DNA of 64,000 nucleotides from PALSA-600 sp963842335 (GCA_963842335.1 CAWJGF010000024.1:1-64000); one strand, 5' to 3'; counted from the stretch's first letter, positions 8,193 through 16,613 are shown. The notes: generated from the letters alone by a model not told the origin. Numbers and translations: made by a program.

Positions 8193-9371
8193 GTGGCATC
8201 GCTCCGACGGATCACGATCAACGGCTTCCGCAGCGCGCGCGACGTCGCACTGGAGCCGGGGCGGCTCTGCGTGCTCGTGGGCGAGTCATCCTCGGGCAAG
8301 TCGACCGTCCTCTCGGGGATCTGGGCGCTGCTCGAAGCGGCCGCCCCGATGCCGACCGGCGGTGACCTCTCGCGCGGTCATACGCGCGTACACGTCGAGG
8401 CAAGTGTCGGCGAACGCACGCTGTTCCTCGATGCGAGACCCCCCGGCACGCTGAACCTGAACCGGGAAGGCGCACCGCCGTCGTTGTACTTTCCCGCCAG
8501 CCTGCGCCCGACGGCGCTGCTCGCTCCGACCGACCGTGAGAGCAGCCGCCCGGTGCGGATCGTGCGCGACAACAATCACGCGGAGGACGGCGGCCTCGCG
8601 CTGATCCGCGCCGTCTCGGCGCTCGCGGACGCGCGCGTGCGCGGGCTCGTCATGCTCGTCGAGGAGCCCGAGCTCTACCTGAGCCCACCTGCTCAGCGTC
8701 ATCTGAACCGCCTGCTGCGCCGACTCGCCGTGCGCAACCAGGTGCTCTACTCGACGCACGCCGCAGCGTTCCTCGGTGTCGACGCGCTGAACGAGCTCGT
8801 GCTCGTCCGTCACGACGAACGAACCGGGACGCGCCTGCTGCAGCCGGAGGCGCTCACCCAGAAGCAAACCTTTCGGATGTTCTCCGAGTTCGACGCCGAG
8901 CGGGCCGAGATCTTCCTGTCGCGCGCCGTGCTCTTCGTCGAGGGCCGCACCGAGAAGCTCGCATTCCCGTTCATCTTCACCGCGCTCGGCTTCGACCCCG
9001 ACCAGGAAGCGATCGCGATCGTCGACTGCACCGGCAAGGGGAACATGCCGCTCTACGCCGAGATCTGCAATGCCTGTGAGATCCCCTACGTGATCGTGCA
9101 CGACCGAGACGCCCCACGCGGCACGGCGCCCGCCGAAGCCGAGCAGATCGCGAACGACACGATCATGCGGGTCGCGGGGCGCAAGCGAACCGTCACGCTC
9201 ATCCCGGACTTCGAAGGGGTGACCGGGCTGCACGCCCGGCGCGGGAAGCCGGCGGCGGCCTGGAAGCGATTCCAGGGCCATGACGTGCAGGTGCCGGGCG
9301 CGCTGCAGCAAGCGGTCGAGCGGGTCGTGGCCGCGGCGCATCGGGCGCCGCGGACAACCCGCGGAGCCTGA
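8193..9371 (+). CDS. OLD-family ATPase/TOPRIM protein (compact)
   Basis: 392-residue protein joining an SMC/ABC-like ATPase to a TOPRIM nuclease domain, as in OLD (overcoming lysogenization defect) proteins. Walker A GESSSGKST is at 30-38, Walker B GLVMLVEEPELYLSP near 151-165 and the switch histidine in YSTHAAAF at 189. The TOPRIM part has Glu250 in VLFVEGRTEK, Asp278 in AIVDCTGKG and the DRD pair 304/306. The insert between Walker A and B is very short, with no long coiled coil. Class 1 OLD proteins stand alone; class 2 (GajA) have a UvrD partner, which is absent here. Role could be phage defence or DNA repair. GTG start, 11 nt after proline dehydrogenase. Confidence 0.85.
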   Translation: MASLRRITINGFRSARDVALEPGRLCVLVGESSSGKSTVLSGIWALLEAAAPMPTGGDLSRGHTRVHVEASVGERTLFLDARPPGTLNLNREGAPPSLYFPASLRPTALLAPTDRESSRPVRIVRDNNHAEDGGLALIRAVSALADARVRGLVMLVEEPELYLSPPAQRHLNRLLRRLAVRNQVLYSTHAAAFLGVDALNELVLVRHDERTGTRLLQPEALTQKQTFRMFSEFDAERAEIFLSRAVLFVEGRTEKLAFPFIFTALGFDPDQEAIAIVDCTGKGNMPLYAEICNACEIPYVIVHDRDAPRGTAPAEAEQIANDTIMRVAGRKRTVTLIPDFEGVTGLHARRGKPAAAWKRFQGHDVQVPGALQQAVERVVAAAHRAPRTTRGA

Positions 9372-9372
9372 C

Positions 9373-9378
9373 TACCAT
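9373..9378 (+). promoter_or_regulatory. Leaderless -10 element for lepB
   Basis: TACCAT exactly -12 to -7 from the GTG start at 9385. There is no Shine-Dalgarno, which supports both a leaderless mRNA and this GTG over the out-of-frame ATG at 9377. Confidence 0.6.
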
Positions 9379-9384
9379 GGCCCT

Positions 9385-9948
9385 GTGCCGGCGTGGAAGC
9401 GAGTACTCGACTGGGCGGCGACGATCTGCGTCGCCATCGCCTTCGTGCTCATTTTCGAGGCCGAGGTCGCGAAGCCCTATCGCATCCCGTCCTCGTCGAT
9501 GGAGCCGACCCTGCACTGCGCGCGCCCGGCCGCTTGGTGCGAGGCGCGGTTCAGCGACCGCGTGATCGTCAACCGGCTCGCCTACCGCTTCGACTCGCCG
9601 AAGCGAGGCCAGATCGTGGTCTTCAACGCGCCGGTCGCAGCCTCCGTCCAGTGCGGCGAGGGTGGGACCTTCGTGAAGCGCCTGATCGGACTGCCCGGCG
9701 ACACGATCTCCGAGAAGAACGGCCAGATCAGCGTCAACGGCAAGCGACTGAGCGAGCCATACGCGCTGGGGACGAAGGAGGACAATCTGGCGGGCACGTG
9801 GCACGTCCCCGCCGGGCATTACTTCTTCATGGGCGACGACCGCAGCCACTCGTGCGATTCGCGCACCTGGGGGTCGGTGCCGCGCAAGAGCCTGATCGGG
9901 CCGTTGCTCGTCACGTACTGGCCGCCGAACCGCCTCTCATTGCACTGA
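9385..9948 (+). CDS. lepB: Signal peptidase I
   Basis: Membrane serine protease that removes signal peptides from exported proteins. 187 residues: one N-terminal membrane segment (about 9-24), then the box RIPSSSMEPTL with nucleophile Ser38, and the general base Lys98 in GGTFVKRLIGLPGD, followed by NGQISVNGK and the GDDRSHSCDSRTWG box. Short, single-spanning type I enzyme as in Gram-positives. The GTG at 9385 is supported by the leaderless -10. The 3' end overlaps the convergent gene by 38 nt. Confidence 0.95.
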   Translation: MPAWKRVLDWAATICVAIAFVLIFEAEVAKPYRIPSSSMEPTLHCARPAAWCEARFSDRVIVNRLAYRFDSPKRGQIVVFNAPVAASVQCGEGGTFVKRLIGLPGDTISEKNGQISVNGKRLSEPYALGTKEDNLAGTWHVPAGHYFFMGDDRSHSCDSRTWGSVPRKSLIGPLLVTYWPPNRLSLH

Positions 9949-10537
9949 AGCCGGCCCGGAGCGCGCCCGGGATACGACGGCGTGCGTGCGCGAGAGTATC
10001 CCGCAACGCTTCGGCGGCACCCTCGGTCACCGCCTCTCCGTGCCCGACCAGGATCCGCTGCGGCTCGACACCGCGGAGCGCGCGAGGAGGGAACGGACGG
10101 ATCAGCGGGTGCATGCCGAGGCGCTCGCCGGGCGCGCGGAAGAACGACAGCGTGCCGAGTGCGTCCGCGCACACGAGCGTGCGCCCGACCGGCTCCCAGA
10201 GCGCAACCTCCCGCCACCAGCGCCGGTCGCAAATCGGGAGTGCCTCGAAGGGAGCATCGAGCGCCTCCCAGGCTTGCGCGTGCCCGACGCCGAGCCTGCG
10301 CGCCCAGTCTGCGCAGCCGCGTTGATGCCGGTCGAGCAGCTGAATCACACCGGCCGGCTCGCCCAGCGAGCGCACCCGTTCTTCGAGCTCTGGCTCGTCG
10401 ACCGGATCGACGAGCCAGACGGATCCCTCGAGGACGAGCGCGTGCGACGTGCGCTGTACCCGCTCGTCGGTCGCCCAACCGAACCCCCCGTCCCACTCGT
10501 CAAGCAGCTGCCAACGCACGCGGTTCCATGATCGCAT
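9911..10537 (-). CDS. Degenerate metallo-beta-lactamase-like protein
   Basis: 208-residue protein with the outline of an MBL fold but without the HxHxDH zinc motif. What is seen: HALVLEGSVWLVDPVD near residue 32, LLDRHQRGCADWARRLG where the metal motif would be, TLVCADALGTLSF for the usual D-ligand strand, and RILVGHGEAVTEGA near the end. I infer an MBL-like scaffold of unknown activity. It overlaps clpP (upstream on the same strand) by 38 nt and lepB (convergent) by 38 nt, so it may be co-transcribed with clpP. The ATG at 10537 is the only good start. Confidence 0.6.
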   Translation of the reverse strand: MRSWNRVRWQLLDEWDGGFGWATDERVQRTSHALVLEGSVWLVDPVDEPELEERVRSLGEPAGVIQLLDRHQRGCADWARRLGVGHAQAWEALDAPFEALPICDRRWWREVALWEPVGRTLVCADALGTLSFFRAPGERLGMHPLIRPFPPRALRGVEPQRILVGHGEAVTEGAAEALRDTLAHARRRIPGALRAGFSAMRGGSAAST

Positions 10538-11105
10538 CGATCAGCCCGTAGGAAACGGCCTCCTCGGGCGTCATGAAGCGATCACGGTCGATGTCGCGCA
10601 GAACCTGTTCGACATCCTGGCCCGAGTGTCGCGAGATGATCTCGGCCATCCGTTGCGTCATGTCGAGGATCTCGCGCGCGGCGATCTGGATGTCCGCAGG
10701 CGTGCCGCGAAAGCCGCCGGAGCCTTGATGAATCATCACCTTCGCGTTCGGGAGAGCGAAGCGCTTGCCCGCGGCCCCGCCGCAGAGGATCATCGCTCCC
10801 GCGCTCATACCCATCCCGAGGCAGACGGTTGACACGTCCGAGCTGACGTACTGCATCGCGTCGTAGATCGCCATTCCCGCATAGGCGGACCCGCCCGGCG
10901 AGTTGACGTAGAGATAGATGTCCTCCCCCGGCCGCTCCGCATCGAGGAAGAGGAGCTGGGCCGCGATGAGGTTGGCAATGTCGTCGTTCACCTCCTGGCC
11001 GAGGAACACAATGCGCTCGCGCAGCAAACGCGAGTAGATATCGAACGAGCGCTCGTACGCTCCTGACTGCTCGACGACCATCGGCACCACTGACCCGACC
11101 AGCAC
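10500..11105 (-). CDS. clpP: ATP-dependent Clp protease proteolytic subunit
   Basis: Serine peptidase subunit that forms the double-heptamer chamber of Clp proteases. 201 residues; catalytic triad Ser101 (GMGMSAGAM), His126 (MIHQGSGG) and Asp175 (RDRFMTPEEA). I place the start at the GTG at 11105, because GAAGGAGGT sits 5 nt upstream and VPMVVEQ is the usual ClpP N-terminus; the open frame goes further but is not conserved. No Clp ATPase or second clpP lies next to it, unusual since many actinobacteria carry clpP1P2 in tandem. It is divergent from the SRPBCC-ArsR pair. Confidence 0.95.
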   Translation of the reverse strand: MLVGSVVPMVVEQSGAYERSFDIYSRLLRERIVFLGQEVNDDIANLIAAQLLFLDAERPGEDIYLYVNSPGGSAYAGMAIYDAMQYVSSDVSTVCLGMGMSAGAMILCGGAAGKRFALPNAKVMIHQGSGGFRGTPADIQIAAREILDMTQRMAEIISRHSGQDVEQVLRDIDRDRFMTPEEAVSYGLIDAIMEPRALAAA

Positions 11106-11126
11106 GGCGACCTCCTTCGGTAATGT

Positions 11127-11168
11127 GCAACCTGTAGGTTGCCAACTGTAGCGCAACTCGGAGGTTGC
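11127..11168. promoter_or_regulatory. Two tandem 16-bp inverted-repeat boxes (likely ArsR operators)
   Basis: Box 1 at 11127-11142 is GCAACC-TGTA-GGTTGC, a perfect inverted repeat. Box 2 at 11153-11168 is GCAACT-CGGA-GGTTGC, one mismatch. They lie 26 bp apart, on one DNA face, between clpP and the SRPBCC gene. Box 2 ends just before the SRPBCC ATG and covers its ribosome-binding site. The nearby ArsR protein is the obvious ligand. Confidence 0.7.
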
Positions 11169-11170
11169 AC

Positions 11171-11539
11171 ATGATCGTCAAGGAGATCGTTCTGCCGGCC
11201 CCCCGCGAGGAGGTCTGGGAGGCCCTCACCGACCCCGTCCGTCTCGAGGACTGGTTCGCGAACACGGTCGACCTCGATCTCCGGCCCGGCGGCGGCGCGA
11301 GCTTCGGCTGGGGAAACGGCGAGGAGCGTCACGCGACGTTCACCGAGGTCGAGCCCGGGCGTCGCCTCGCCTTCGACTGGGACGACGACGGCGAGGTCGA
11401 GTTCACCCTCGACGACGACGTCGACGGCACGAGGCTCACCGTGATCGAGTCATCGCCCTCGTGGAGCACCGCAATCGAACTGCAGGCATCGGCACTGCAC
11501 ACCACCTCACTCAAGGCAGTCGCGCTGCAACGTGTCTGA
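11171..11539 (+). CDS. SRPBCC/AHSA1-like domain protein
   Basis: 122-residue START-like domain (Aha1 C-terminal type) that usually binds a hydrophobic ligand. The start MIVKEIVLPAPREEVWEALTDP and the strand-turn DWFANTVDLDLRPGGGASF are typical. GGAGG lies 6 nt before the ATG at 11171, embedded in the operator box. The 8-nt overlap with an ArsR-type regulator makes the well-known SRPBCC-ArsR cassette, in which the regulator is thought to control its partner; the ligand is unknown. At the short end for the family, and the final helix looks clipped. Confidence 0.85.
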   Translation: MIVKEIVLPAPREEVWEALTDPVRLEDWFANTVDLDLRPGGGASFGWGNGEERHATFTEVEPGRRLAFDWDDDGEVEFTLDDDVDGTRLTVIESSPSWSTAIELQASALHTTSLKAVALQRV

Positions 11540-11819
11540 TCCGCTGAACCTCGTGTTCGGCGCCCTCGCCGATCCGAGCCGGCGGCAGGTGATCGGCTAT
11601 CTCTCCGAGTGCGGCACCGCGACGGCGACCGAGCTGACCGGCGAGCTGCCGATGACGCGGCAGGCCGTCGCGAAGCACCTCACCACGCTGGCCGATGCCG
11701 GCCTCGTCGAGTCGGAGCGTCAGGGGCGCGAGACGCGCTACCGGCTGACCGAGGCGGGCGCGGAGTGGGATGGGCGCCTCGACGCGCTGAAGCAGCATCT
11801 GCTGCGCCGCCGGAAGTAG
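11532..11819 (+). CDS. ArsR-family winged-helix regulator
   Basis: 95-residue DNA-binding repressor. It starts VSDPLNLVFGALADPSRRQVIGYL, typical of ArsR/SmtB proteins paired with SRPBCC genes; the recognition helix is MTRQAVAKHLTTLADAGLV and the wing ESERQGRETRYRLT. There is no Cys-based metal site, so it is not a metal sensor of the classical ArsR kind. The GTG start overlaps the SRPBCC gene by 8 nt. It likely binds the 16-bp boxes at 11127-11168 and may therefore affect clpP as well. Confidence 0.92.
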   Translation: MSDPLNLVFGALADPSRRQVIGYLSECGTATATELTGELPMTRQAVAKHLTTLADAGLVESERQGRETRYRLTEAGAEWDGRLDALKQHLLRRRK

Positions 11820-11822
11820 TCT
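11817..11822 (+). promoter_or_regulatory. Leaderless -10 element for the enolase-like gene
   Basis: TAGTCT exactly -12 to -7 from the ATG at 11829; its TAG is also the arsR stop codon. Confidence 0.55.
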
Positions 11823-11828
11823 CGGGGG

Positions 11829-12815
11829 ATGAACGCCTGGGACGCCGTCCGCTCACTGCCGCTCGAGATCTCGGGCTACGAGCTGGAGCCGCTCCAGCGC
11901 GAGGTGGCGCGCGGCTTCACCCTCCGGCGCACGGTCGTCGTCCTGCAGGGTGGTGGCGAAGAGGGTCGCGGCGAAGAGGTCGACTACGACCCGGCCCAGC
12001 AGGAGCTGTTCCAAGCACGGCGAAACGAGCTGCCCTTCGTGGGGCGGCACACGGTCGAGTCCTTCTCGCTCCTCCAGGCCGGCCAGACGGAGTACCGCCG
12101 CTGGGCCTTCGAATCGGCTGCCCTGGATCTCGCCCTGCGACAGGCGGGCCGCACCCTCGCCGAGGCGCTCGGCCTGGAGCAGCAGCCGGTGCGCTTCGTC
12201 GTGTCGACGCGCGTCGCGAACGTACAGCCGTGGCTCGCGGTTGCTCCCGACCTTCGCTTCAAGCTCGATCCCGACGCCGAGTGGCCCGATGCGACGATCG
12301 ACGAGCTCGCCGCGGGCGGACGCGTGAACACGCTCGATTTCAAGGGCGTCTATCGCGGCGACTTCGGGAGTCCGCCGAATCCCGTCCTCTACCGGCGCAT
12401 CGCGGAGGCGTTCCCTGCCGCGTGGCTCGAAGATCCCGCCCTGAACGCCGCGACGACCGAGGCACTCGCTGCCCACCGCGACCGGATCACGTGGGACGCC
12501 GCGATTCACGAGTGGAGCGATGTCGAGGCGCTGCCGTTCATGCCGCGGTGCCTTAATTGCAAGCCGTCGCGGTTCGGGTCGCTGAAGCGCCTGTTCGACT
12601 TCTACGACCGGTGTGCCGAACACCGCATCGCGCTGTACGGCGGCGGCCAGTACGAGCTCGGGCCCGGCCGCGAGCAGATTCAGCTGCTGGCCTCACTCTT
12701 CCACGCGGACGCGCCGAACGACGTCGCGCCGGCGGGCTACAACGCCACCGAGCCCGTCGCGGGGCTGCCCGCGAGCCCGCTCGAGCTCAGCCGCGTGCCG
12801 GGCTTCCGAGCCTAG
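11829..12815 (+). CDS. Divergent enolase-superfamily protein, function unknown
   Basis: 328 residues. The second half looks like the enolase-superfamily barrel: RFKLDPD (strand with a Lys), LDFKGVYRG (first metal Asp), WLEDPALN (Glu), RITWDAAIHEWSD (Asp) and LNCKPSRFGSLKRL (far-side Lys), then YGGGQYELGPGREQ. This order (K, D, E, D, K) matches o-succinylbenzoate synthase/muconate-cycloisomerase-like enzymes, but the motifs are too far off to name a reaction. The N-terminal 110 residues would be the capping domain. No menaquinone genes are nearby. Its stop shares CTAG with the Nudix gene. Confidence 0.6.
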   Translation: MNAWDAVRSLPLEISGYELEPLQREVARGFTLRRTVVVLQGGGEEGRGEEVDYDPAQQELFQARRNELPFVGRHTVESFSLLQAGQTEYRRWAFESAALDLALRQAGRTLAEALGLEQQPVRFVVSTRVANVQPWLAVAPDLRFKLDPDAEWPDATIDELAAGGRVNTLDFKGVYRGDFGSPPNPVLYRRIAEAFPAAWLEDPALNAATTEALAAHRDRITWDAAIHEWSDVEALPFMPRCLNCKPSRFGSLKRLFDFYDRCAEHRIALYGGGQYELGPGREQIQLLASLFHADAPNDVAPAGYNATEPVAGLPASPLELSRVPGFRA

Positions 12816-13324
12816 GTAGTTCGAAGGCGCAGCGCCTTTTCTGTCAGGCGACCGACCGACTCGTCCCCCGCTTCGCCGATTCCATACCACGCGGCACCGG
12901 CGCACGGCTCGCCCCGCCCGATGAGCAGGTACCGCACATCGAGGTGAAAGTGAGCCGGCTCACCGGGCCGCTCGGGGATCTCGTGGATGTCGAGGTCGAA
13001 GGGCCGTTGCGCCGCAGGGTGAAACTCGAGCTCCAGCTCCGTCTCCTCGCGCGCCTCGCGCAACGCCGCCGCCTCGAACGTCCGGTCGCTCGGCTCGATG
13101 TGGCCGCCCGGCTGCAGCAGGCGACCGAGCTTTACGTGCTGGACGAGGCACACCCGCGCGCACGTCTCGTCGACGACGAATGCGGATGCCGTGAAGTGCG
13201 CGCTCGGCTCGTCTCGAGAGAACGGCCGCTGCAACTCCTCGATGAGACGCAGCATCGCGCAACGGTCGGCCTCCTCCTGCTCGTCGGCCGCGACGTAACC
13301 GCGTAGGAGCTCGGCGAGCGTCAC
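12812..13324 (-). CDS. Nudix hydrolase
   Basis: 170-residue hydrolase of nucleoside diphosphate-linked substrates. The Nudix box is GGHIEPSDRTFEAAALREAREETELE, near residues 73-98, matching G-x5-E-x7-R-E-x2-E-E-x-x; the glycine at the usual G-U tail is replaced. The N-terminal 40 residues are helical. Specificity cannot be told. The GTG start overlaps the stop of the ABC permease as GTGA, so it is translated from the same mRNA as the exporter. Its stop overlaps the enolase-like gene through a shared CTAG. Confidence 0.92.
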   Translation of the reverse strand: MTLAELLRGYVAADEQEEADRCAMLRLIEELQRPFSRDEPSAHFTASAFVVDETCARVCLVQHVKLGRLLQPGGHIEPSDRTFEAAALREAREETELELEFHPAAQRPFDLDIHEIPERPGEPAHFHLDVRYLLIGRGEPCAGAAWYGIGEAGDESVGRLTEKALRLRTT

Positions 13325-15879
13325 TCGTACTGGAGCGCCTGGAGCACGTTCAGTCGAGCAGCACGCCGGGCCGGGAAGATCGCAGCAAGCAGCCCGGCGA
13401 TGATCGCGGCGATCACGAAGACGATCAGCGTTCCCCAGGGGATCGCGATCGTGAACGAACCGAGCGCCTCACCGACGAGCAGCGCCAGGCCGATCCCGAG
13501 TGGGATCCCGAGGGACGCCCCGATCAGCGCCGTCACTACGCTCTCGTGCCGGATCATCCGCCGCGTCTGACGCCTCGTCATCCCGACCGCTCGGAGCATG
13601 CCGAGCTCACGCGTGCGCTCGAACACCGACAGGACGAGTGTGTTCACGATCCCGAACAGGCTGACGAGAATCGACAGCGAAAGCAGGACGTAGAGCAGGT
13701 TCAGGAACACGTTGATGCCCGACTCCTGCTGTTTCTTGAATGCCGACTCGGTTTGCACCTTCGCATCGGGGAACGTCTTCAGCGCGGAGGTGAGCGCCGC
13801 TGTGTTCGCCGCAGTGACGCCGCCGTCCATGTTCATGAAGGCGAAGACGTTCTGCGGCTCCGGATAGATCTTGTCGAAGAGCTTGGTCGAGATCGTCACG
13901 TTCCCGAACGGCGAGCCCCCCGCCGGAGCCTTGAAGATGCCCTGCACCTTCAACGGGACCGTCTCACCCGTCGGCAGCTCGATCGGTATCGGCGAGCCCA
14001 CCGTCACGTGATGATCCTTTGCGTACGCGGAGCTTACGAAGGCTCCGTTCGTGCCGAGGGCGGCGGGCACGCCCTGTCCGCCCTCCTTCCAAGTGATCTT
14101 GATCACGCGGCCGACGTTCGGCTCCACGCCCGTGACGTTGATGTGGCTGCCGAACGCACGCGCCTCGCCGGCGCGGACGCCCGAGACGACCAGAACACCC
14201 GGCACGCCGCGCACCGCGTTCTCCGAGGCGACTCCCGTGGGCGTGAACCCGTTTTCCGACGTCAACGCATAGTCGCCGAGGAACTGCGTGTCGACGGCGT
14301 GCTCGAACGTGGCCTTGATCCCCGACGACAGCACCCCCACCGCGGTGACGAGCGCAAGGCCGATCATCAGCGCCGCCGCCGTCGATGCGGTCCGCGCGGG
14401 GTTGCGCATCGCGTTCTCGCGCGCCAGCGATCCTGCGACGCCGCCGAGGCGGGATGCGGGATAGCCGAGCGCCGACGCGAGCGGCGGCACGAAGCGTGGA
14501 GCGGCGAGCGCCATGCCGACGAAGCTGGCGAGGACACCGATGCCGATCGCAAGCAGCCGCTCGGTCCCGGTGGCGCCCTTCGCAAGCCCGCCGAAGAGCA
14601 GCAGCGCGAGTGCCACCGCCATCGTCCCCACGGCGGCCGGCAGCCCGAAGCGGGCAAGGCGCGAGGGCGGCAGCACGCCTTCACGAACAGCGGCAATCGG
14701 CTCGACGCGCGTCGCCCGCAAGGCCGGCAACGTGCTCGCGAGGATGGTCACGATCGTTCCGACCAGCAGCGAGACGACCACCGTGCGCGTCGCGAAGATC
14801 GTGCTGCCGTGTGGCAGGTCGATCCCGAACGCGACGAACAGCGCCTCGAGGCCCTTCGCGATCCCGAGGCCGATGAAGAGACCCGACACCGACGCCAGCA
14901 CGCCGATCACGCCACCTTCGACGATCACCGACGTCATCACCTGGCGACGCGTGGCGCCGAGTGTCCTGAGCGTCCCGAACTCGCGGGCACGCTGCGCGAT
15001 CGTGATCGAGAGCGTGTTGGCGATCACGAAGACCCCGACGAAGAGCGCGATCCCGCCGAAGGCGAGCAGGAACTTCTGCAGGAAGCCGGTGAAGGCGCTC
15101 GTGTCCTGCGTCTGCTTTGTGGCTTCCTGGGCACCGCTTCGCACCTGCGCGGTGCGCGGGAGGAGCGGTTTGATCTCCGCGACGAGCTTCGCCGGCGAGA
15201 CACCGTTGGCGGCCGCGACATAGATCCCGTCGAGCTTGCCGTCCTTGTTGAAGATCGTCTGGGCCGTCGGCAGGTCGAAGATGGCCATTGTCGCGCCGCC
15301 GATCGAGGCCACATTGCCGAGCTTGACGGTGCCGGTGATCCGGTAGTCCTGAACAGGCCCGCGGGCAACCGCGCCGATCGTGTCGCCGACTGCGAAGTGC
15401 TTCTTGTCGGCCGTCGCCTTGTCGATCGCGATCTCGTGCGGGCCGCGGGGCCACGCACCGGCCGTGAGCACGAGGGGATTGAACTGCTGCGTGCCTTCGG
15501 GGTTCACGCTGAACGCGAGGCCGGGCGAGAACCCGTTCGAGATCACCTTGCCATCGCGACCCACGAGCTGGGCCTGGTCACTGACGCCGCCCTGCGCGGC
15601 CGCGACGTCGGGCAGGTTCCTGACCTGGCCGAGGAGTGACTCGGGGAGGGACGGCGCGATGCTGCCGTTCCCGTTCCCGTTTCCGATCGCGCTCTTGCCC
15701 GTGATCACGGCGTCACTCGAGGAGTAGACGCTCGTGAAGATCGCGCCGAAGCCGGCCTTCAGCGTGTCGGTGAGCACGAACGTGCCGCTGACCATCGCAA
15801 CGCCCAGAACGATCGCGAAGCCGGTCAGGAGGGCACGCAGCTTCCGTCCCGCGAGACCCTTGAGCGCGACCCGGAACAT
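13321..15879 (-). CDS. MacB/FtsX-type ABC transporter permease
   Basis: 852-residue membrane subunit of an ABC export or mechanotransmission complex. First membrane helix at about 15-37 (LLTGFAIVLGVAMVSGTFVL), then a large extracytoplasmic MacB-type domain, an FtsX core at about 265-390, a middle pair of membrane helices (about 410-460), a second extracytoplasmic domain and a second FtsX core (about 725-845). This duplicated layout is typical of actinobacterial members. The start codon shares one base with the ATPase stop (TGATG), so the two are coupled. Substrate unknown; lipids, peptides or cell-envelope stress functions are all possible. Confidence 0.92.
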   Translation of the reverse strand: MFRVALKGLAGRKLRALLTGFAIVLGVAMVSGTFVLTDTLKAGFGAIFTSVYSSSDAVITGKSAIGNGNGNGSIAPSLPESLLGQVRNLPDVAAAQGGVSDQAQLVGRDGKVISNGFSPGLAFSVNPEGTQQFNPLVLTAGAWPRGPHEIAIDKATADKKHFAVGDTIGAVARGPVQDYRITGTVKLGNVASIGGATMAIFDLPTAQTIFNKDGKLDGIYVAAANGVSPAKLVAEIKPLLPRTAQVRSGAQEATKQTQDTSAFTGFLQKFLLAFGGIALFVGVFVIANTLSITIAQRAREFGTLRTLGATRRQVMTSVIVEGGVIGVLASVSGLFIGLGIAKGLEALFVAFGIDLPHGSTIFATRTVVVSLLVGTIVTILASTLPALRATRVEPIAAVREGVLPPSRLARFGLPAAVGTMAVALALLLFGGLAKGATGTERLLAIGIGVLASFVGMALAAPRFVPPLASALGYPASRLGGVAGSLARENAMRNPARTASTAAALMIGLALVTAVGVLSSGIKATFEHAVDTQFLGDYALTSENGFTPTGVASENAVRGVPGVLVVSGVRAGEARAFGSHINVTGVEPNVGRVIKITWKEGGQGVPAALGTNGAFVSSAYAKDHHVTVGSPIPIELPTGETVPLKVQGIFKAPAGGSPFGNVTISTKLFDKIYPEPQNVFAFMNMDGGVTAANTAALTSALKTFPDAKVQTESAFKKQQESGINVFLNLLYVLLSLSILVSLFGIVNTLVLSVFERTRELGMLRAVGMTRRQTRRMIRHESVVTALIGASLGIPLGIGLALLVGEALGSFTIAIPWGTLIVFVIAAIIAGLLAAIFPARRAARLNVLQALQYE

Positions 15880-16613
15880 CAGCTGTCGAGCGACTGCATG
15901 AGCGAGACCACATCTGCTGCCGACATGTCCGTGCGCTCCTCGACGATCAACCCATCGGCGAGGAAGAGCACACGATCCGCGATCGCCGCTGCCCGCGGCT
16001 CATGGGTCACCATCACGGTCGTCTGGCCGAGCGTGTCGACCGAGTCCCGCATCAGCTGGAGGATCTCACCGCTCGTTTTCGAGTCGAGGTTCCCGGTCGG
16101 CTCGTCTGCGAAGACGATCGCCGGGCGCGAGACGAGCGCGCGTGCGATCGCGACCCGCTGCTGCTGGCCCCCCGAGAGCTCGGAGGGGCGGTGCGAGCGA
16201 CGGTCGCCGAGCCCGGTGTTCTTCAGCAACTGTTCCAGCCACTCCTTGTCCGGCTTCTCGCCGGCGATCGAGAGCGGCAGCACGACGTTCTCCTCCGCGT
16301 TGAGCATGGGCAGGAGGTTGAAGAACTGGAACACGAACCCGATGCTGCGCCGCCGTAGCTTCGTCAACTCGGTATCGCCCATCGACGTGATCAACTCGCC
16401 GTCGACCCGCACGTCGCCCGATGTGGGTTTGTCGAGCCCGGCGAGGATGTGCATCAGCGTGGACTTGCCAGATCCGGACGGTCCCATGACGGCGACCAAC
16501 TCGCCGTGCTGAACCGTGAGCGAAACGCCGCGCAACGCATCCACGGCGGCTTCGCCCGCGCCGTAGCGGCGTGTGACATCGCTTGCGCTCACAACTGCGC
16601 CGTTCGCGTTCAT
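15879..16613 (-). CDS. ABC transporter ATP-binding protein (MacB/LolD-like)
   Basis: 244-residue ATPase partner of the adjacent FtsX-type permease. Walker A GPSGSGKST (44-52), Q-loop FVFQFFNLLP, signature LSGGQQQRVAIARAL, Walker B IVFADEPTGNLDS and H-loop VMVTHEP are all intact. The LDS-K-T-S-G-E after Walker B is typical of the MacB/LolD group. First gene of a three-gene operon ATPase-permease-Nudix. Confidence 0.95.
   Translation of the reverse strand: MNANGAVVSASDVTRRYGAGEAAVDALRGVSLTVQHGELVAVMGPSGSGKSTLMHILAGLDKPTSGDVRVDGELITSMGDTELTKLRRRSIGFVFQFFNLLPMLNAEENVVLPLSIAGEKPDKEWLEQLLKNTGLGDRRSHRPSELSGGQQQRVAIARALVSRPAIVFADEPTGNLDSKTSGEILQLMRDSVDTLGQTTVMVTHEPRAAAIADRVLFLADGLIVEERTDMSAADVVSLMQSLDS

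Noticed and set aside
8193..9371. Gabija-type (GajAB) defence system
   Set aside because: There is no UvrD-like helicase next to the OLD-type gene, and neighbours are metabolic.
13546..15639. 697-codon open frame on the plus strand opposite the ABC permease
   Set aside because: It is a shadow of the GC-rich permease gene: rich in Arg, Asp and Glu, with no recognisable domain, while the minus-strand protein has clear FtsX domains.
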